DNA of 38,495 nt from Planctomycetia bacterium (GTDB lineage Bacteria > Planctomycetota > UBA8108 > UBA1146): NCBI GenBank assembly GCA_012269595.1, contig JAAXJX010000014.1, positions 1 through 38,495 on the forward strand, read 5' to 3'. Position 1 is the first letter of the stretch. Each line of letters starts with the position of its first letter. A program made the translations under genes and the position numbers. Shown piece by piece: positions 7,525-16,752 of this stretch. The notes beneath the pieces were generated by a model. That model saw only the letters and a program-made list of their open reading frames with translations, did no database searches and was not told the origin of the DNA.

Positions 7525-9087
7525 TCAATCTTCGTTCGGTGCACCCCAGCCACCGCCTCCGGGAGTCTCGATACGAAGTCTTTCCCCAGGGTGGAACTTC
7601 CCTTGCCATTTCGCAGGAAGAACCTCTTCTCCAGAGGAGGTGAGACGCAGGTTTCTTCCGGGGGAACCGGCGTTTCCGCCTCCACCTCCTGCGGGGGGCA
7701 GTTCCCTGCGTTCGGTGAGGATGGAGACATCCATTTCAGCGAGAAATTCGAATTCACGAATGATGCCTTCACCCCCGCGATGGATTCCATCTCCGCCGGA
7801 ACCATGTCGAAGCCCGTAGCTTCGAATGCGCAGGGGGAGCACCTGCTCCAGACGTTCGATGGGGGTGTTGAGAGTGTTGGTCATGTGAACCTGCAGGGCA
7901 CTGGCACCGGATCGTTGTGGGCCTGCCCCGCACCCTCCCGCCAGGGTTTCATAGTGGGTTCCTTCTTTGCAGGAGAAGACGACGTTATTCATCGTTCCCT
8001 GCGATTGGGCGGGGACCCTGTCTGGGAGTGCAGGCGTCAGGGCGGTCAGGATCAGGTCGACCAGTCGTTGGGACGTTTCCACATTGCCACCGGCCACGGG
8101 TTTGTCCGGTGGCGGGTCGAGAAGGCTGCCGCCGGGGATCTCGACCTCGATGGGTCTCATCGTTCCACCACTTGCAGGGATCTCTGCGGGTGCAAGACAG
8201 CGCAGCACGTACTGAATGGCAGAGTGGGTTATGGGCGTGCTGCAATTCATCGGCCCACGACACGCTTCAGATGTTCCCGAGAAATCAAAGCGGGCGGAAT
8301 CACCGATGACATCGATGGTGAGTCGGATCAGGATCGGGTCGTCACTGAACCCATCACCATCCAATTGTTCCAATGCCATGTAGCGGCCATCGGGGATGGA
8401 ATCGATCAGCGTGCGGACATGTCGCTCGGCAGCGTTTTGCAACTCCGCGAATCCTGTCAGCAATTCCTTTGAGCCCAGACGATCCAGCAATCTTTGCAAG
8501 CCGCTGATCCCCCTTTGCAATGACGCTTTCTGTGCGAGCAGGTCACCCCTTCTCTCTTCCGGAAAGCGCATCGCCCCGACGATCCTGTCTTCCACTTCCT
8601 GATCCGGTTTCCCACCCCTGATCCAAACCGTTGGTGGAATGACGACGCCCTCATCCTTGAGATGTTCCGTCAGCCCCATCGATCCCGGGACGATGCCACC
8701 GACGTCGGCGTGGTGGGCCCTGTTGGCAACGTAAGCGATGGGCTCAGGGTCGCCGGGGTGCAGGCGAAAGGCCTGGATCGCCGTGATGTCGGGGAGGTGG
8801 GTTCCGCCGAGTGCGGGGTCGTTGACGAGGACCACATCCCCTTCAGCGAAGTCGACATGCTTTTGCGCGGCCTTGACTGCCATCGGCATCGCACCCAGAT
8901 GCACCGGAATGTGGGCTGCCTGGGCGACCAGTTCGCCGTTTCCATCAAAGAGGGCACAGGAGTGATCGAGGCGTTCCTTGATATTGGGTGAAATCCCGGC
9001 TCTCTCGAGGGCGATTCCCATGTCCTCAGCGATGGAATCGAGCAGGCTTCCAACGATGCGCAGTCTCACAGGATCCATTTGACTCAA
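7525..9087 (-). CDS. hyuB: Hydantoinase B/oxoprolinase family protein (HyuB-like)
   Basis: The 520-residue protein matches the HyuB family end to end. The N-terminal region has SIAEDMGIALERAGISPNIKERLDHS. The segment DVVLVNDPALGGTHLPDITAIQAF is a family hallmark, and the Gly-rich C-terminus (ERRELPPAGGGGG ... PGGGGWG) is present. HyuB proteins normally work with HyuA in ATP-dependent opening of hydantoin, 5-oxoproline or acetone-type substrates, but no hyuA is within this window. The TTG start at 9087 has an AAGGGG site seven bases upstream and is preferred over the ATG at 9078. It reads in the same direction as the ABC genes, with a 72-base gap. Confidence 0.9.
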   Translation of the reverse strand: MSQMDPVRLRIVGSLLDSIAEDMGIALERAGISPNIKERLDHSCALFDGNGELVAQAAHIPVHLGAMPMAVKAAQKHVDFAEGDVVLVNDPALGGTHLPDITAIQAFRLHPGDPEPIAYVANRAHHADVGGIVPGSMGLTEHLKDEGVVIPPTVWIRGGKPDQEVEDRIVGAMRFPEERRGDLLAQKASLQRGISGLQRLLDRLGSKELLTGFAELQNAAERHVRTLIDSIPDGRYMALEQLDGDGFSDDPILIRLTIDVIGDSARFDFSGTSEACRGPMNCSTPITHSAIQYVLRCLAPAEIPASGGTMRPIEVEIPGGSLLDPPPDKPVAGGNVETSQRLVDLILTALTPALPDRVPAQSQGTMNNVVFSCKEGTHYETLAGGCGAGPQRSGASALQVHMTNTLNTPIERLEQVLPLRIRSYGLRHGSGGDGIHRGGEGIIREFEFLAEMDVSILTERRELPPAGGGGGNAGSPGRNLRLTSSGEEVLPAKWQGKFHPGERLRIETPGGGGWGAPNED

Positions 9088-9213
9088 CGGGAAACCCCTT
9101 CAAAAACGCACCCAAATCAGTCAGCAAATTGCCAATTCCGGATCAATCCAACCACCTTGTTCGTGCTACTGGTGTATCATACTCACAATACTGCCACGTC
9201 ACCGGAGAGATTC

Positions 9214-10314
9214 ATGAACCTTTTGATCCTGCCCCTCATTCTGCTGACGGCCATTCCCTCCGCAGAGTCGGTCGATGGCGAACGCTGGAAACCGTTTGAC
9301 CACCCCGCAGTGGTCGAAAGAACCTTCACCGCTTTCACCCAACCGGGAGATACCCTTTCGCTGATCAGTGGTGCGATGGGTTTTTTCAAGGTCGATGAAG
9401 TCGTCTTTGCAGAGGGAGATCGGATTCCCGGGCGCGACGGCGAATGGGTGCCGGCGATCCGGGTCGATGCCTCCATTGATATTGCCCAGAAGAAGAGCCT
9501 TGAGATTCGGCTTGAGTTGGCGAAGAGCGCGACCGAGACCGCCAGGCTGGCCAGTGTGCGTGCTGATTCAGCGGCTCGTCTGGCCAGCAAAGAGTTGGAG
9601 CGGGTCGCAGCCCTGCTCGAAAAGGGAGACGCCTCCCAAAGCATCTATGACCAGGTGTTGCAGAGGGCAGAGGAGGCGACGGCGGTCTCTGACACTGCAC
9701 GGGTGGCCTTCGCTGATTCACAACTGTCGGTGCGCCTCGTCGAGTCAGAGTTGAATGTGATCGAAGAGAAGATCAAGCAGTCGACGCTGCTTGCTCCCGC
9801 AGGCTGGTATGTCGAAAAATGCGAGGTCGTTCAGGGGTCGGGATTGACGATGGGCCAACACATGATGACCCTGGTCGACCGATCTCATTTCAAAGTGATT
9901 CTGGCTTTGACAGAAGAAGAGATCAGGGCCCTGTCCGTCAGCCCGCTGAAGTTGAGCAGGGTGATCGATGGCAGCGAGATCCAGCCATCCAAAATCAGGG
10001 TCGGCTCAGTCCCCCACCCTGAAACCCATCGCAGATTGGTCACCATCGATATCCCCGCAGAAGAACTGAGCCTGCGCACCTATGAAACAGGCGGCGGGCT
10101 GGAGATTCGTGCTTCTCTGGGGATTCCGGACAGTCGGGGTGGCGTGAGAATCCCCAAGAAGTTCATCGGCCAGCAGTTGGAGCAGTGGATCGTCAAGGAC
10201 ACCGAAGGCATGATCTATACGGTTTATCCGGTTCGCAGCGACGAGACCAGTTGGCTGGTTCGCTCGAAGGATATGCCGGTCGGGATTGAGCTGGTCCCCC
10301 TGACAACGGAGTAG
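9214..10314 (+). CDS. RND efflux periplasmic adaptor subunit (HlyD/MFP-like)
   Basis: The 366-residue product begins with a signal peptide-like MNLLILPLILLTAIPSAES. I chose the ATG at 9214, with a GGAGAG site just upstream, over longer readings because it gives a proper signal peptide. The middle (about residues 88-190) is a long heptad-like alpha-hairpin rich in Ala, Glu and Arg, as in MFP adaptors. Beta domains lie on either side, and FKVILALTEEEIRAL fits the beta-barrel domain. It would connect the inner-membrane pump, encoded two bases downstream, to an outer-membrane channel. No outer-membrane factor gene is present here. Confidence 0.85.
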   Translation: MNLLILPLILLTAIPSAESVDGERWKPFDHPAVVERTFTAFTQPGDTLSLISGAMGFFKVDEVVFAEGDRIPGRDGEWVPAIRVDASIDIAQKKSLEIRLELAKSATETARLASVRADSAARLASKELERVAALLEKGDASQSIYDQVLQRAEEATAVSDTARVAFADSQLSVRLVESELNVIEEKIKQSTLLAPAGWYVEKCEVVQGSGLTMGQHMMTLVDRSHFKVILALTEEEIRALSVSPLKLSRVIDGSEIQPSKIRVGSVPHPETHRRLVTIDIPAEELSLRTYETGGGLEIRASLGIPDSRGGVRIPKKFIGQQLEQWIVKDTEGMIYTVYPVRSDETSWLVRSKDMPVGIELVPLTTE

Positions 10315-10316
10315 CG

Positions 10317-13300
10317 ATGCGCGCATTTTTTCAATTGGTGCTTCGCTCGACCGTACCGGTCAACATCGTCTTCTTCGGCCTGATCGCCTACGCACTGATC
10401 GTGGCGATCCCTAATCTTCCCGTCGAAGTTTTCCCCAACATGTCTTTCCGCCAGGTGCAGGTCGCACTTCGGTACCCCGGTGCCTCCGCTGAAGAAGTGG
10501 AGCGACTGGTTACCAAGCCCATCGAAAATGCGGTTCGTGGTCTCGAATCTGCGGAGTATGTCTCCAGTACTTCAGTCCCGGGACGCAGTGAGGTGCTGGT
10601 CAAATTCGATGACGATCTGACCACCGAAAAAGAATACCGCGAGTTCCGCCTGCGAGTGCTTTCCGCACTGAACGCCCTGCCCCAGGTCAACGGCAAACCT
10701 CTGCAACCCGTCTTCATGGAGCTGGACGTCGATTCATGGGTGCCGGTGATTCAGGTGATGCTGGTCGAGCGTGCGGATTCCGAGTTGAGCAAGCGGGCAC
10801 TGATTCTGTTGGCCAAGGATCTGCGCGATGAGCTTGAACGGATACCCGGAGTCAAACGCATCGATTTTGCCGGCGAAGAGTTTGACCAGTTCCAGGTCGC
10901 TCTCAATCCCGACCTCCTCGAACGTCATGGGGTGACCTTTCAGGAGGTTCTCGCGGCGATCAACCGGGAGGGCGGGTTCATCCCATCCGGCCAGATTGAA
11001 ACAGAGTTGGGGGAACGCTCGATCCGCATCGATACCCGTCCCAGAAATCCGGAGGATGTGCTTCAGGTCATCGTCCGCAATCAGGGTGCGGGTTCCAAGG
11101 TCAGGGTTGCCGACCTGGTGACGTCGAGTCAGACCGGGGTGATTCCCATTCGCGAAGCAGTGGGCAACAGCCTCGACGGTGAAGATGCCATCGGCTGCAG
11201 GGTGCTCAAGGACAGTGATGCCAACGCCTCCACGATTCGCGATGCCGTCCTTGAAGTGACCGCCAAATTTCAGGAGTCCAGAAAAGACATTCCCTTCAAT
11301 GTCCACATGATTCTTGACTCGACACGGAAGATCAACGCGTCGATGTCAGTCCTCCACGACAGCCTGATGCTTGCGCTCTGTCTGGTGATTGCGGCACTTT
11401 ACTTTTTCCTGAGCAATCGGTCGAAGGCCGCCTCCGGTGCCGTGTTCATCCTGACGGCGATGGCCATCGTCGTCATCGCCTCAAGTCGCAATATCTCCCT
11501 CGAGTTGGCGGCGATGGGTGCTCTGGCTTTGTTTGTGTTCTTTACCTGTCGCTCAGCGGTACTCACTGTCAGTGGCATCATTTTTGCATTCCTGGGAACC
11601 CTTGTTGCCTTCGAAGTGATGGGGCAAAGCATCAATGAGGTCAGCCTCATCGGCTTTGTGCTGACGGTGGGCATCATCGTCGACGATGCCATCATCGTTC
11701 TGGAAAATATCCGCCGGCAGAGGGAGTTGGGCGAAACTCCGATGAATGCGGTGATCAAGGGAGTGCAGGAAGTCTTTGTTCCCATCTGTTCTGCCACGTT
11801 GACGACCATCGCTGCCTTTTTGCCGATGTTGCTGATGACGGGAACGGTGGGCGACTTCTTCTCGATCTTGCCGATCAGTGTGGCGACTGCTCTGGGGGTG
11901 AGTCTCTTTGAATGCCTGATCGTCTTGCCGGTTCACGTACGCGATCTTGATCAGCTGGTGGGAACGGAAGAGATTCCGTCCGAGAAGGATCTGGTCGGTG
12001 TGGATGCCTATCTGGCCCGGGAAGGCATCGGCGGGAAGCTGTCACGATTCTACGATCGCATCTTCCTGTGGAATCAGCGCAATGGTGGCAAGGTGGTCCT
12101 GCTTGCCCTTTTCCTCTTCTTCTCTGCCGTCGGAATCGTCGTTCAAAGCATGGTCGGTCCGGGTCTTGGTCAGCGTCCACTGTTGAAGCTGGTGTTTTTC
12201 CCGGAGGACACATCGATCTTGAATGTATCGGTGAATACCGCTCCTGGTACGGGGCTCAAGGAAACAGACAGGGTAGTGAGGGAACTTTCCCGGGATCTGC
12301 GGGCGACTGGTTTCGTCGAGGCAGCGGTGGGTTTGTCGGGGATCAAGCTCGACACCACGTATCGCCCCCAGTTTGGCCATCAGTTCGGTCTGATTCTGGC
12401 GGAGTTCCCGGTTGTTGAAGAGAGAACATTTGACAATCCCAACACGGCGATTCGTGAGATACGCAAGCAGTTGGGAAGCAAGTGGAGCGAAGAGAATGTC
12501 CGCATAGAAGTCACGGCGCAAAAGGACGGGCCCCCCACCGGTTCTCCGGTCACGGTCAGGGTTCATGGCAATGATCAGAAAAGGGTCTTCGATCTGGCCA
12601 ACAGAACCTATGAGTTCCTCAGGAAGGAATCGGAGCAGGGTGGTCGACTGGAAGGTGTGGTCGACCTGGCGAGTGACCTCGATCAAAGATCCCAGAGTCT
12701 CAACTTCATTCCTGATTCGGATGCGATGTCAGAACTGGGCCTCGATCCGCAGCAGGTACGTCTCTTCGTCGGTGCCCTTTTCGAGGGTGTGTACGTGGGG
12801 GATTATCTGCGCAAGGATGATGAAATTCCGCTGAAGGTTCGCTTCGTTCGACCCGAGGGAGAAGTGGAGCCGATCGATGCACTGGAGTTCCCGGTCACCC
12901 GCTCCAGGGATGGCAGTATGGTGCGCTTCAGCCAGATTGGATCGATCGAGGATGAGGAAGAGCCGGGAATTCTCAGAAGGCGTCATTACCAGCGCTCGGT
13001 GAACATCACTGGTAACCTGGCCGATGATGCGGTGGTCTCTGCGGCAACGGTTCAGTACCTCCTCGAGGAGCGCTTTGGTGCGGAGATCCGTACCAACCCC
13101 GGTGCGGGATTCAGCTTCGAGGGTGAAGCGGAATCGACCGCCCGCTCCTTCAAGAGTCTGTTCCTGGCTTTCTGGATCTCTCTTTTCATCATCTACCTGA
13201 TCCTTTCCACCCAGTTCAGGTCCCTCTTTCATCCGTTGGTCATCATCTCCAATGTTGCGTTCTCCTTTACGGGAGTCGTTCTCGTCATGACCGTGATTGC

Positions 13301-13739
13301 TTTCCTGGGCGACGTGCTTCCTGAAGACATGATTCGCCCGGAGCGTGCCTGGATCACGGTGCTCGCGTTCATCTCACTGGTGGGACTGACGGGGATCGTG
13401 GTGAATGACGCCATCGTGCTGGTTGATTTCATTCAGCGGCGACGGGATGAGGGGTTCCCTCTCGATCAGGCACTGAGGCTGGCGGGACATGAGCGCATGC
13501 GACCGATCCTGATGACCACCATCTCGACGATCGCCGGGCTGTTGCCGATGTCCATCGGCATTCCCAGTTTTGATGTGCGCTGGAGTCCCTTTGCCACGGT
13601 GTTTGTCGCAGGACTTCTGGTGGCGACGATGATGACCCTGTTGGTGGTCCCGGTGTTGTATCGATACACCGATGCCATCGAGAGAAAGGTGAGCGGATTT
13701 TTCAAATCCGCATCGGAGGAAGATACCGATCCCTCCTGA
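10317..13739 (+). CDS. RND-family efflux pump, inner-membrane subunit (AcrB/HAE-like)
   Basis: The 1140-residue protein carries the RND layout: a first helix, a porter domain (VALRYPGASAEEVERLVTKPIE), a first helix bundle, a second porter domain and a second bundle. The proton-relay pair in TM4 is present (GIIVDDAIIVLENI, Asp456/Asp457). In the second bundle the position of AcrB Lys940 is Asn1030 (VVNDAIVLVDF), a variant I have seen in other bacterial pumps. Asp456 lies about 49 residues later than AcrB Asp407. The extra length maps to residues ~345-405, where an additional hydrophobic hairpin appears before the canonical TM3. Paired with the adaptor upstream; substrate unknown. Confidence 0.93.
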   Translation: MRAFFQLVLRSTVPVNIVFFGLIAYALIVAIPNLPVEVFPNMSFRQVQVALRYPGASAEEVERLVTKPIENAVRGLESAEYVSSTSVPGRSEVLVKFDDDLTTEKEYREFRLRVLSALNALPQVNGKPLQPVFMELDVDSWVPVIQVMLVERADSELSKRALILLAKDLRDELERIPGVKRIDFAGEEFDQFQVALNPDLLERHGVTFQEVLAAINREGGFIPSGQIETELGERSIRIDTRPRNPEDVLQVIVRNQGAGSKVRVADLVTSSQTGVIPIREAVGNSLDGEDAIGCRVLKDSDANASTIRDAVLEVTAKFQESRKDIPFNVHMILDSTRKINASMSVLHDSLMLALCLVIAALYFFLSNRSKAASGAVFILTAMAIVVIASSRNISLELAAMGALALFVFFTCRSAVLTVSGIIFAFLGTLVAFEVMGQSINEVSLIGFVLTVGIIVDDAIIVLENIRRQRELGETPMNAVIKGVQEVFVPICSATLTTIAAFLPMLLMTGTVGDFFSILPISVATALGVSLFECLIVLPVHVRDLDQLVGTEEIPSEKDLVGVDAYLAREGIGGKLSRFYDRIFLWNQRNGGKVVLLALFLFFSAVGIVVQSMVGPGLGQRPLLKLVFFPEDTSILNVSVNTAPGTGLKETDRVVRELSRDLRATGFVEAAVGLSGIKLDTTYRPQFGHQFGLILAEFPVVEERTFDNPNTAIREIRKQLGSKWSEENVRIEVTAQKDGPPTGSPVTVRVHGNDQKRVFDLANRTYEFLRKESEQGGRLEGVVDLASDLDQRSQSLNFIPDSDAMSELGLDPQQVRLFVGALFEGVYVGDYLRKDDEIPLKVRFVRPEGEVEPIDALEFPVTRSRDGSMVRFSQIGSIEDEEEPGILRRRHYQRSVNITGNLADDAVVSAATVQYLLEERFGAEIRTNPGAGFSFEGEAESTARSFKSLFLAFWISLFIIYLILSTQFRSLFHPLVIISNVAFSFTGVVLVMTVIAFLGDVLPEDMIRPERAWITVLAFISLVGLTGIVVNDAIVLVDFIQRRRDEGFPLDQALRLAGHERMRPILMTTISTIAGLLPMSIGIPSFDVRWSPFATVFVAGLLVATMMTLLVVPVLYRYTDAIERKVSGFFKSASEEDTDPS

Positions 13740-13744
13740 CCGGT

Positions 13745-15373
13745 TCAGCGAGCTTTGACCTCGATGACGACACACGGTTTTCTCAGGGGGGTCAGAGACT
13801 CTCTCATGAGCGCTTCCTTCAGATGCTCTTCCGTATAGTCCCTGCGATAAAACCGTGAGAAGACCTTGCGAGAGCGGAAGACCCCAAAGTTGCCGACACG
13901 CTCTGATTCCCGGGAGATGGACTTCAGGCTGCGCTCCACCTCATCTTGATCCGCTTGGGCGAGAATCAGGTAACAGGTGTTGTCAGGAAGTTCACGCAGC
14001 GAGTCAGAGTCACCCGCGATCTTGGGAATCGGCCGTTGTGCCTGCACGTCCAGCAGCGGCACGTGCTGCTCCCCTACCTGGTAGAGGGAACCGTTGAGTA
14101 TTTCTGGGGAGAGACGTGGGCCTTCGCCGATTCCTACAGTCGGAATCAAAACACCGAGACAGAAGCTCCAGGTCAGGGCGACCGACAATGCTGTGTTGAC
14201 GGTGTCGGTTTGCAGTGCCATTCGGAAGAGGATGAACAGGATTCCGAGGGTCAGCAGTGACACGGTCGGTGCAGTAAAGAAGTAGGTGAACAGCATCACA
14301 AAAAGTGCCGGCAGAGCGACGATGAATGCTGCCCCCAAAAGGTGCCGGCGCAATGAGATCGGCTTGAGGCTGTCCAGATAGGTGGAGATGAGAATGGCGA
14401 ACGCCGGAAGAAGCGGGATCAGATAACGTTCAAAAGTTTTCATGAACAGGAATGGAATCGAGGCGATCACCAGCCATACCGCGAGCCAGCGTTCGGGATG
14501 AGCGGACCCTTCTTCCGGACGCCGCAAAAATCGCAGGACCGCAAAGATCAAAGCAAAGGACCAGGGGGCGACCAAACCGAGCCAACCCCCGATCAGCGGT
14601 GGAATCGAATCCCATCTCAAAATGGAAAGCTCCCGGTTTTGCACCTGTTCTTCGATGCGGGACTGAAGCAGGTCGGGATAGATCGAATACACATACAACC
14701 ACCAGGGAAGGAAGAGCAGACAGAACGCTCCCAGCATCAGTGGCAATCCTGAGAGACGTTTGGCCGCCAGTGCCAGCCCCTTCTCTCGGGGTTGCAGCCA
14801 CGCCATTACCGGGATCGCTGCCGCAAAGAAATAGACGGCGGTGGGTTTGATCATCGCCGCAATGCCCAGAAATGCCCCGGCGAATACAGCGTCTCTCCCC
14901 CGGGCCTCTTTCATGCAGTTTCCCCACCGTTCCAGTGCGAGCACCAGAAAGAGAGCCATGGGTATGTCGAGCATGGCCCGCCTGGATTCCGTAGCCAGGC
15001 CGAGACAGGAGATGAGGATCACAAAGGTCAGCACCGGATCAGCGGAAAAGAGGCGTTGGCCCCAGCGTGCGGTGAAGATGGCGAGCAGGGCCCCACAAAG
15101 GACGCCCCAGATTCTGAAATTGAACAGGGAGGGGCCGAGGAATTCGGCGGTCGCGGTCAGAACCCAGTAGAAAAGGGGAGGCTTGCGTAGCCGGGGTTCA
15201 CCCTCGTAAGTTGGAATCAGCCATTGATCCGCATCCCGGGTTTCCAGAGCGGTGCGAAAAGAGATGCGATGTTCGTCTCCTCCAGTGATGCTGGTTTCGT
15301 TCCAGATGGAGGGAAGCAGTACCAGAAGCCCCAGCAGCAGTAGCCAGAATCCTCCGGGGTCTGAACGCTTCAT
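13745..15373 (-). CDS. GT39/ArnT-like glycosyltransferase, membrane-bound
   Basis: The ~542-residue protein has about a dozen hydrophobic segments and the two signatures of ArnT/PMT-type GT-C enzymes: the acidic GGDEHR in the first periplasmic loop (Asp33-Glu34) and RKPPLFYW shortly after (residues 63-70). Such enzymes move a sugar from a polyprenyl-phosphate donor onto lipid, glycan or protein at the outer face of the inner membrane. I prefer the ATG at 15373; a GTG two codons earlier is possible. The gene converges with the RND pump, with only five bases between stops. Acceptor and sugar are unknown. Confidence 0.87.
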   Translation of the reverse strand: MKRSDPGGFWLLLLGLLVLLPSIWNETSITGGDEHRISFRTALETRDADQWLIPTYEGEPRLRKPPLFYWVLTATAEFLGPSLFNFRIWGVLCGALLAIFTARWGQRLFSADPVLTFVILISCLGLATESRRAMLDIPMALFLVLALERWGNCMKEARGRDAVFAGAFLGIAAMIKPTAVYFFAAAIPVMAWLQPREKGLALAAKRLSGLPLMLGAFCLLFLPWWLYVYSIYPDLLQSRIEEQVQNRELSILRWDSIPPLIGGWLGLVAPWSFALIFAVLRFLRRPEEGSAHPERWLAVWLVIASIPFLFMKTFERYLIPLLPAFAILISTYLDSLKPISLRRHLLGAAFIVALPALFVMLFTYFFTAPTVSLLTLGILFILFRMALQTDTVNTALSVALTWSFCLGVLIPTVGIGEGPRLSPEILNGSLYQVGEQHVPLLDVQAQRPIPKIAGDSDSLRELPDNTCYLILAQADQDEVERSLKSISRESERVGNFGVFRSRKVFSRFYRRDYTEEHLKEALMRESLTPLRKPCVVIEVKAR

Positions 15374-15465
15374 GGGCACCGCACCTTTCCGTAGCCGAAG
15401 GATATTCGAGACCGGCCCATCAATGAACTACTGATTACGCAAGATCACCTGGAACAGAGGTCCCC
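15374..15465. promoter_or_regulatory. Short divergent intergenic region
   Basis: About 90 bases separate the divergently transcribed GT39 and PhoD-like genes and must contain promoters for both. No convincing -35/-10 pair was identified. An AGAGG ribosome site precedes the PhoD-like ATG. Confidence 0.35.
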
Positions 15466-16752
15466 ATGCCGGCTTTTCTCTTTTGTGTCGCATTGCTGAT
15501 TTCCTCTTCCGAAGTCAATGTCGAGGACCCTTTGATCACCTCAGGGCCGGTCATCGGTCGCGTCACCCCAGAGAAAGCCCATGTCTGGTGTCGTGTGGAT
15601 GCTGCGGGCCGAAAGGTTGAGGGAGTTCTCCTGGACTTGGCTGGAAAAGAGCTCAGCAGACTTGCCCAAAATTCCAGCGTCGATACAGATCTCACGGTGG
15701 AGTTTGTTTTCGAAAAAGGGATTCGCCCGGGAGAAATCTTCCGGTATCGCATCGATGTCGATGGCAAGCCGGCGGCCTTCGAGGAGGATCAGCGGCTGGA
15801 GATTCCCTCCGACGGACCATCGGAAGCACGTCTGGTTTTTGGTTCCTGTGCCAACAAGAAGGTGGTCAAAGCGGATGGCATCTGGCGGGCCATCCGAGAG
15901 CGAAAACCGCACCAGCTGGTTTTTCTCGGCGACACTCCTTACATCGACAGTACCGATCTGGAGAAACAGCGATCCGCCCATCGCGACTTCTGGAAGTACC
16001 CGGGACTCGACCAGTTGGTTCGCAGCACGGCAGTCGCTTCCACCTGGGATGACCACGATTACGGAGTCAACGATGCGGTCGGCGAGATCCGCAACCGACA
16101 CAACTCCCGCCAGGCTTTTCTCGAATATCACCCACTCGGAAGTATGGGAGATGGTGAAGACGGCGGAGTCTACACACGTTTTAGACGAGGGCCGGTGGAA
16201 GTTTTCCTCCTCGATACCCGTTGGTACGGCAAGACCGAGCCCTCTCCACTCGATCCAGAGAAGCCGACGTTGTTGGGCAAAGCCCAGTGGCAATGGCTCA
16301 AGAGTGGCCTGAAAGAATCGACCGCTCCCTTCAAGATCATCTCCTCGGGGATGATCTTCAACGGTTCGGTTCGAAAGGGTAAACCGGACAACTGGATGAT
16401 GTACCCCCACGAGCGCAATGGCTTGTTGGAGTACATCGGTGAAGAGGGTATCTCCGGTGTCATGATCGTGACCGGTGATATCCATCGCTGTAGACATCTC
16501 TCGTATCCCCCGGAAGAGGGAGGGGGCTACGCCATCGATGAATGGATCACCTCACCTCTGGGCAACTTTGTCATCGAGGCCGCCAATGTTCCGCATCCGT
16601 CTCTCGTTTTTGATGGGGGTGAACCGGCAGTCTTTCTCAGTATCGAGGCCAAGGATCTTGATGAGGATGCGGAGCTGTGGAGCAGGCTGATCCGTTCTGA
16701 CGGAACCGTGATTCACGAGAAGCATTATCTCGCTTCGAAGTTGAGAAAGTAA
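15466..16752 (+). CDS. PhoD-like metallophosphatase, secreted
   Basis: The 428-residue protein starts with a short hydrophobic export signal and an N-terminal beta domain (residues ~22-115; ITSGPVIGRVTPEKAHVWCRVD). The PhoD phosphatase domain follows. Its motifs are readable: VFGSCAN (124-130), FLGDTPYID (153-161), STWDDHDYG (192-200) and the late VTGDIHRCRH. These correspond to the metal-binding Asp/His and Tyr sites of PhoD alkaline phosphatase/phosphodiesterases. It probably hydrolyses phosphate mono- or diesters outside the cytoplasm. The stop codon directly abuts the stop of the convergent ASPIC/UnbV gene. Confidence 0.9.
   Translation: MPAFLFCVALLISSSEVNVEDPLITSGPVIGRVTPEKAHVWCRVDAAGRKVEGVLLDLAGKELSRLAQNSSVDTDLTVEFVFEKGIRPGEIFRYRIDVDGKPAAFEEDQRLEIPSDGPSEARLVFGSCANKKVVKADGIWRAIRERKPHQLVFLGDTPYIDSTDLEKQRSAHRDFWKYPGLDQLVRSTAVASTWDDHDYGVNDAVGEIRNRHNSRQAFLEYHPLGSMGDGEDGGVYTRFRRGPVEVFLLDTRWYGKTEPSPLDPEKPTLLGKAQWQWLKSGLKESTAPFKIISSGMIFNGSVRKGKPDNWMMYPHERNGLLEYIGEEGISGVMIVTGDIHRCRHLSYPPEEGGGYAIDEWITSPLGNFVIEAANVPHPSLVFDGGEPAVFLSIEAKDLDEDAELWSRLIRSDGTVIHEKHYLASKLRK

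Noticed and set aside
7240-8472. Long plus-strand open frame (410 codons) over the ABC ATPase and HyuB genes
   Set aside because: It is antisense to two genes with clear family motifs and has no ribosome site or recognisable domain.
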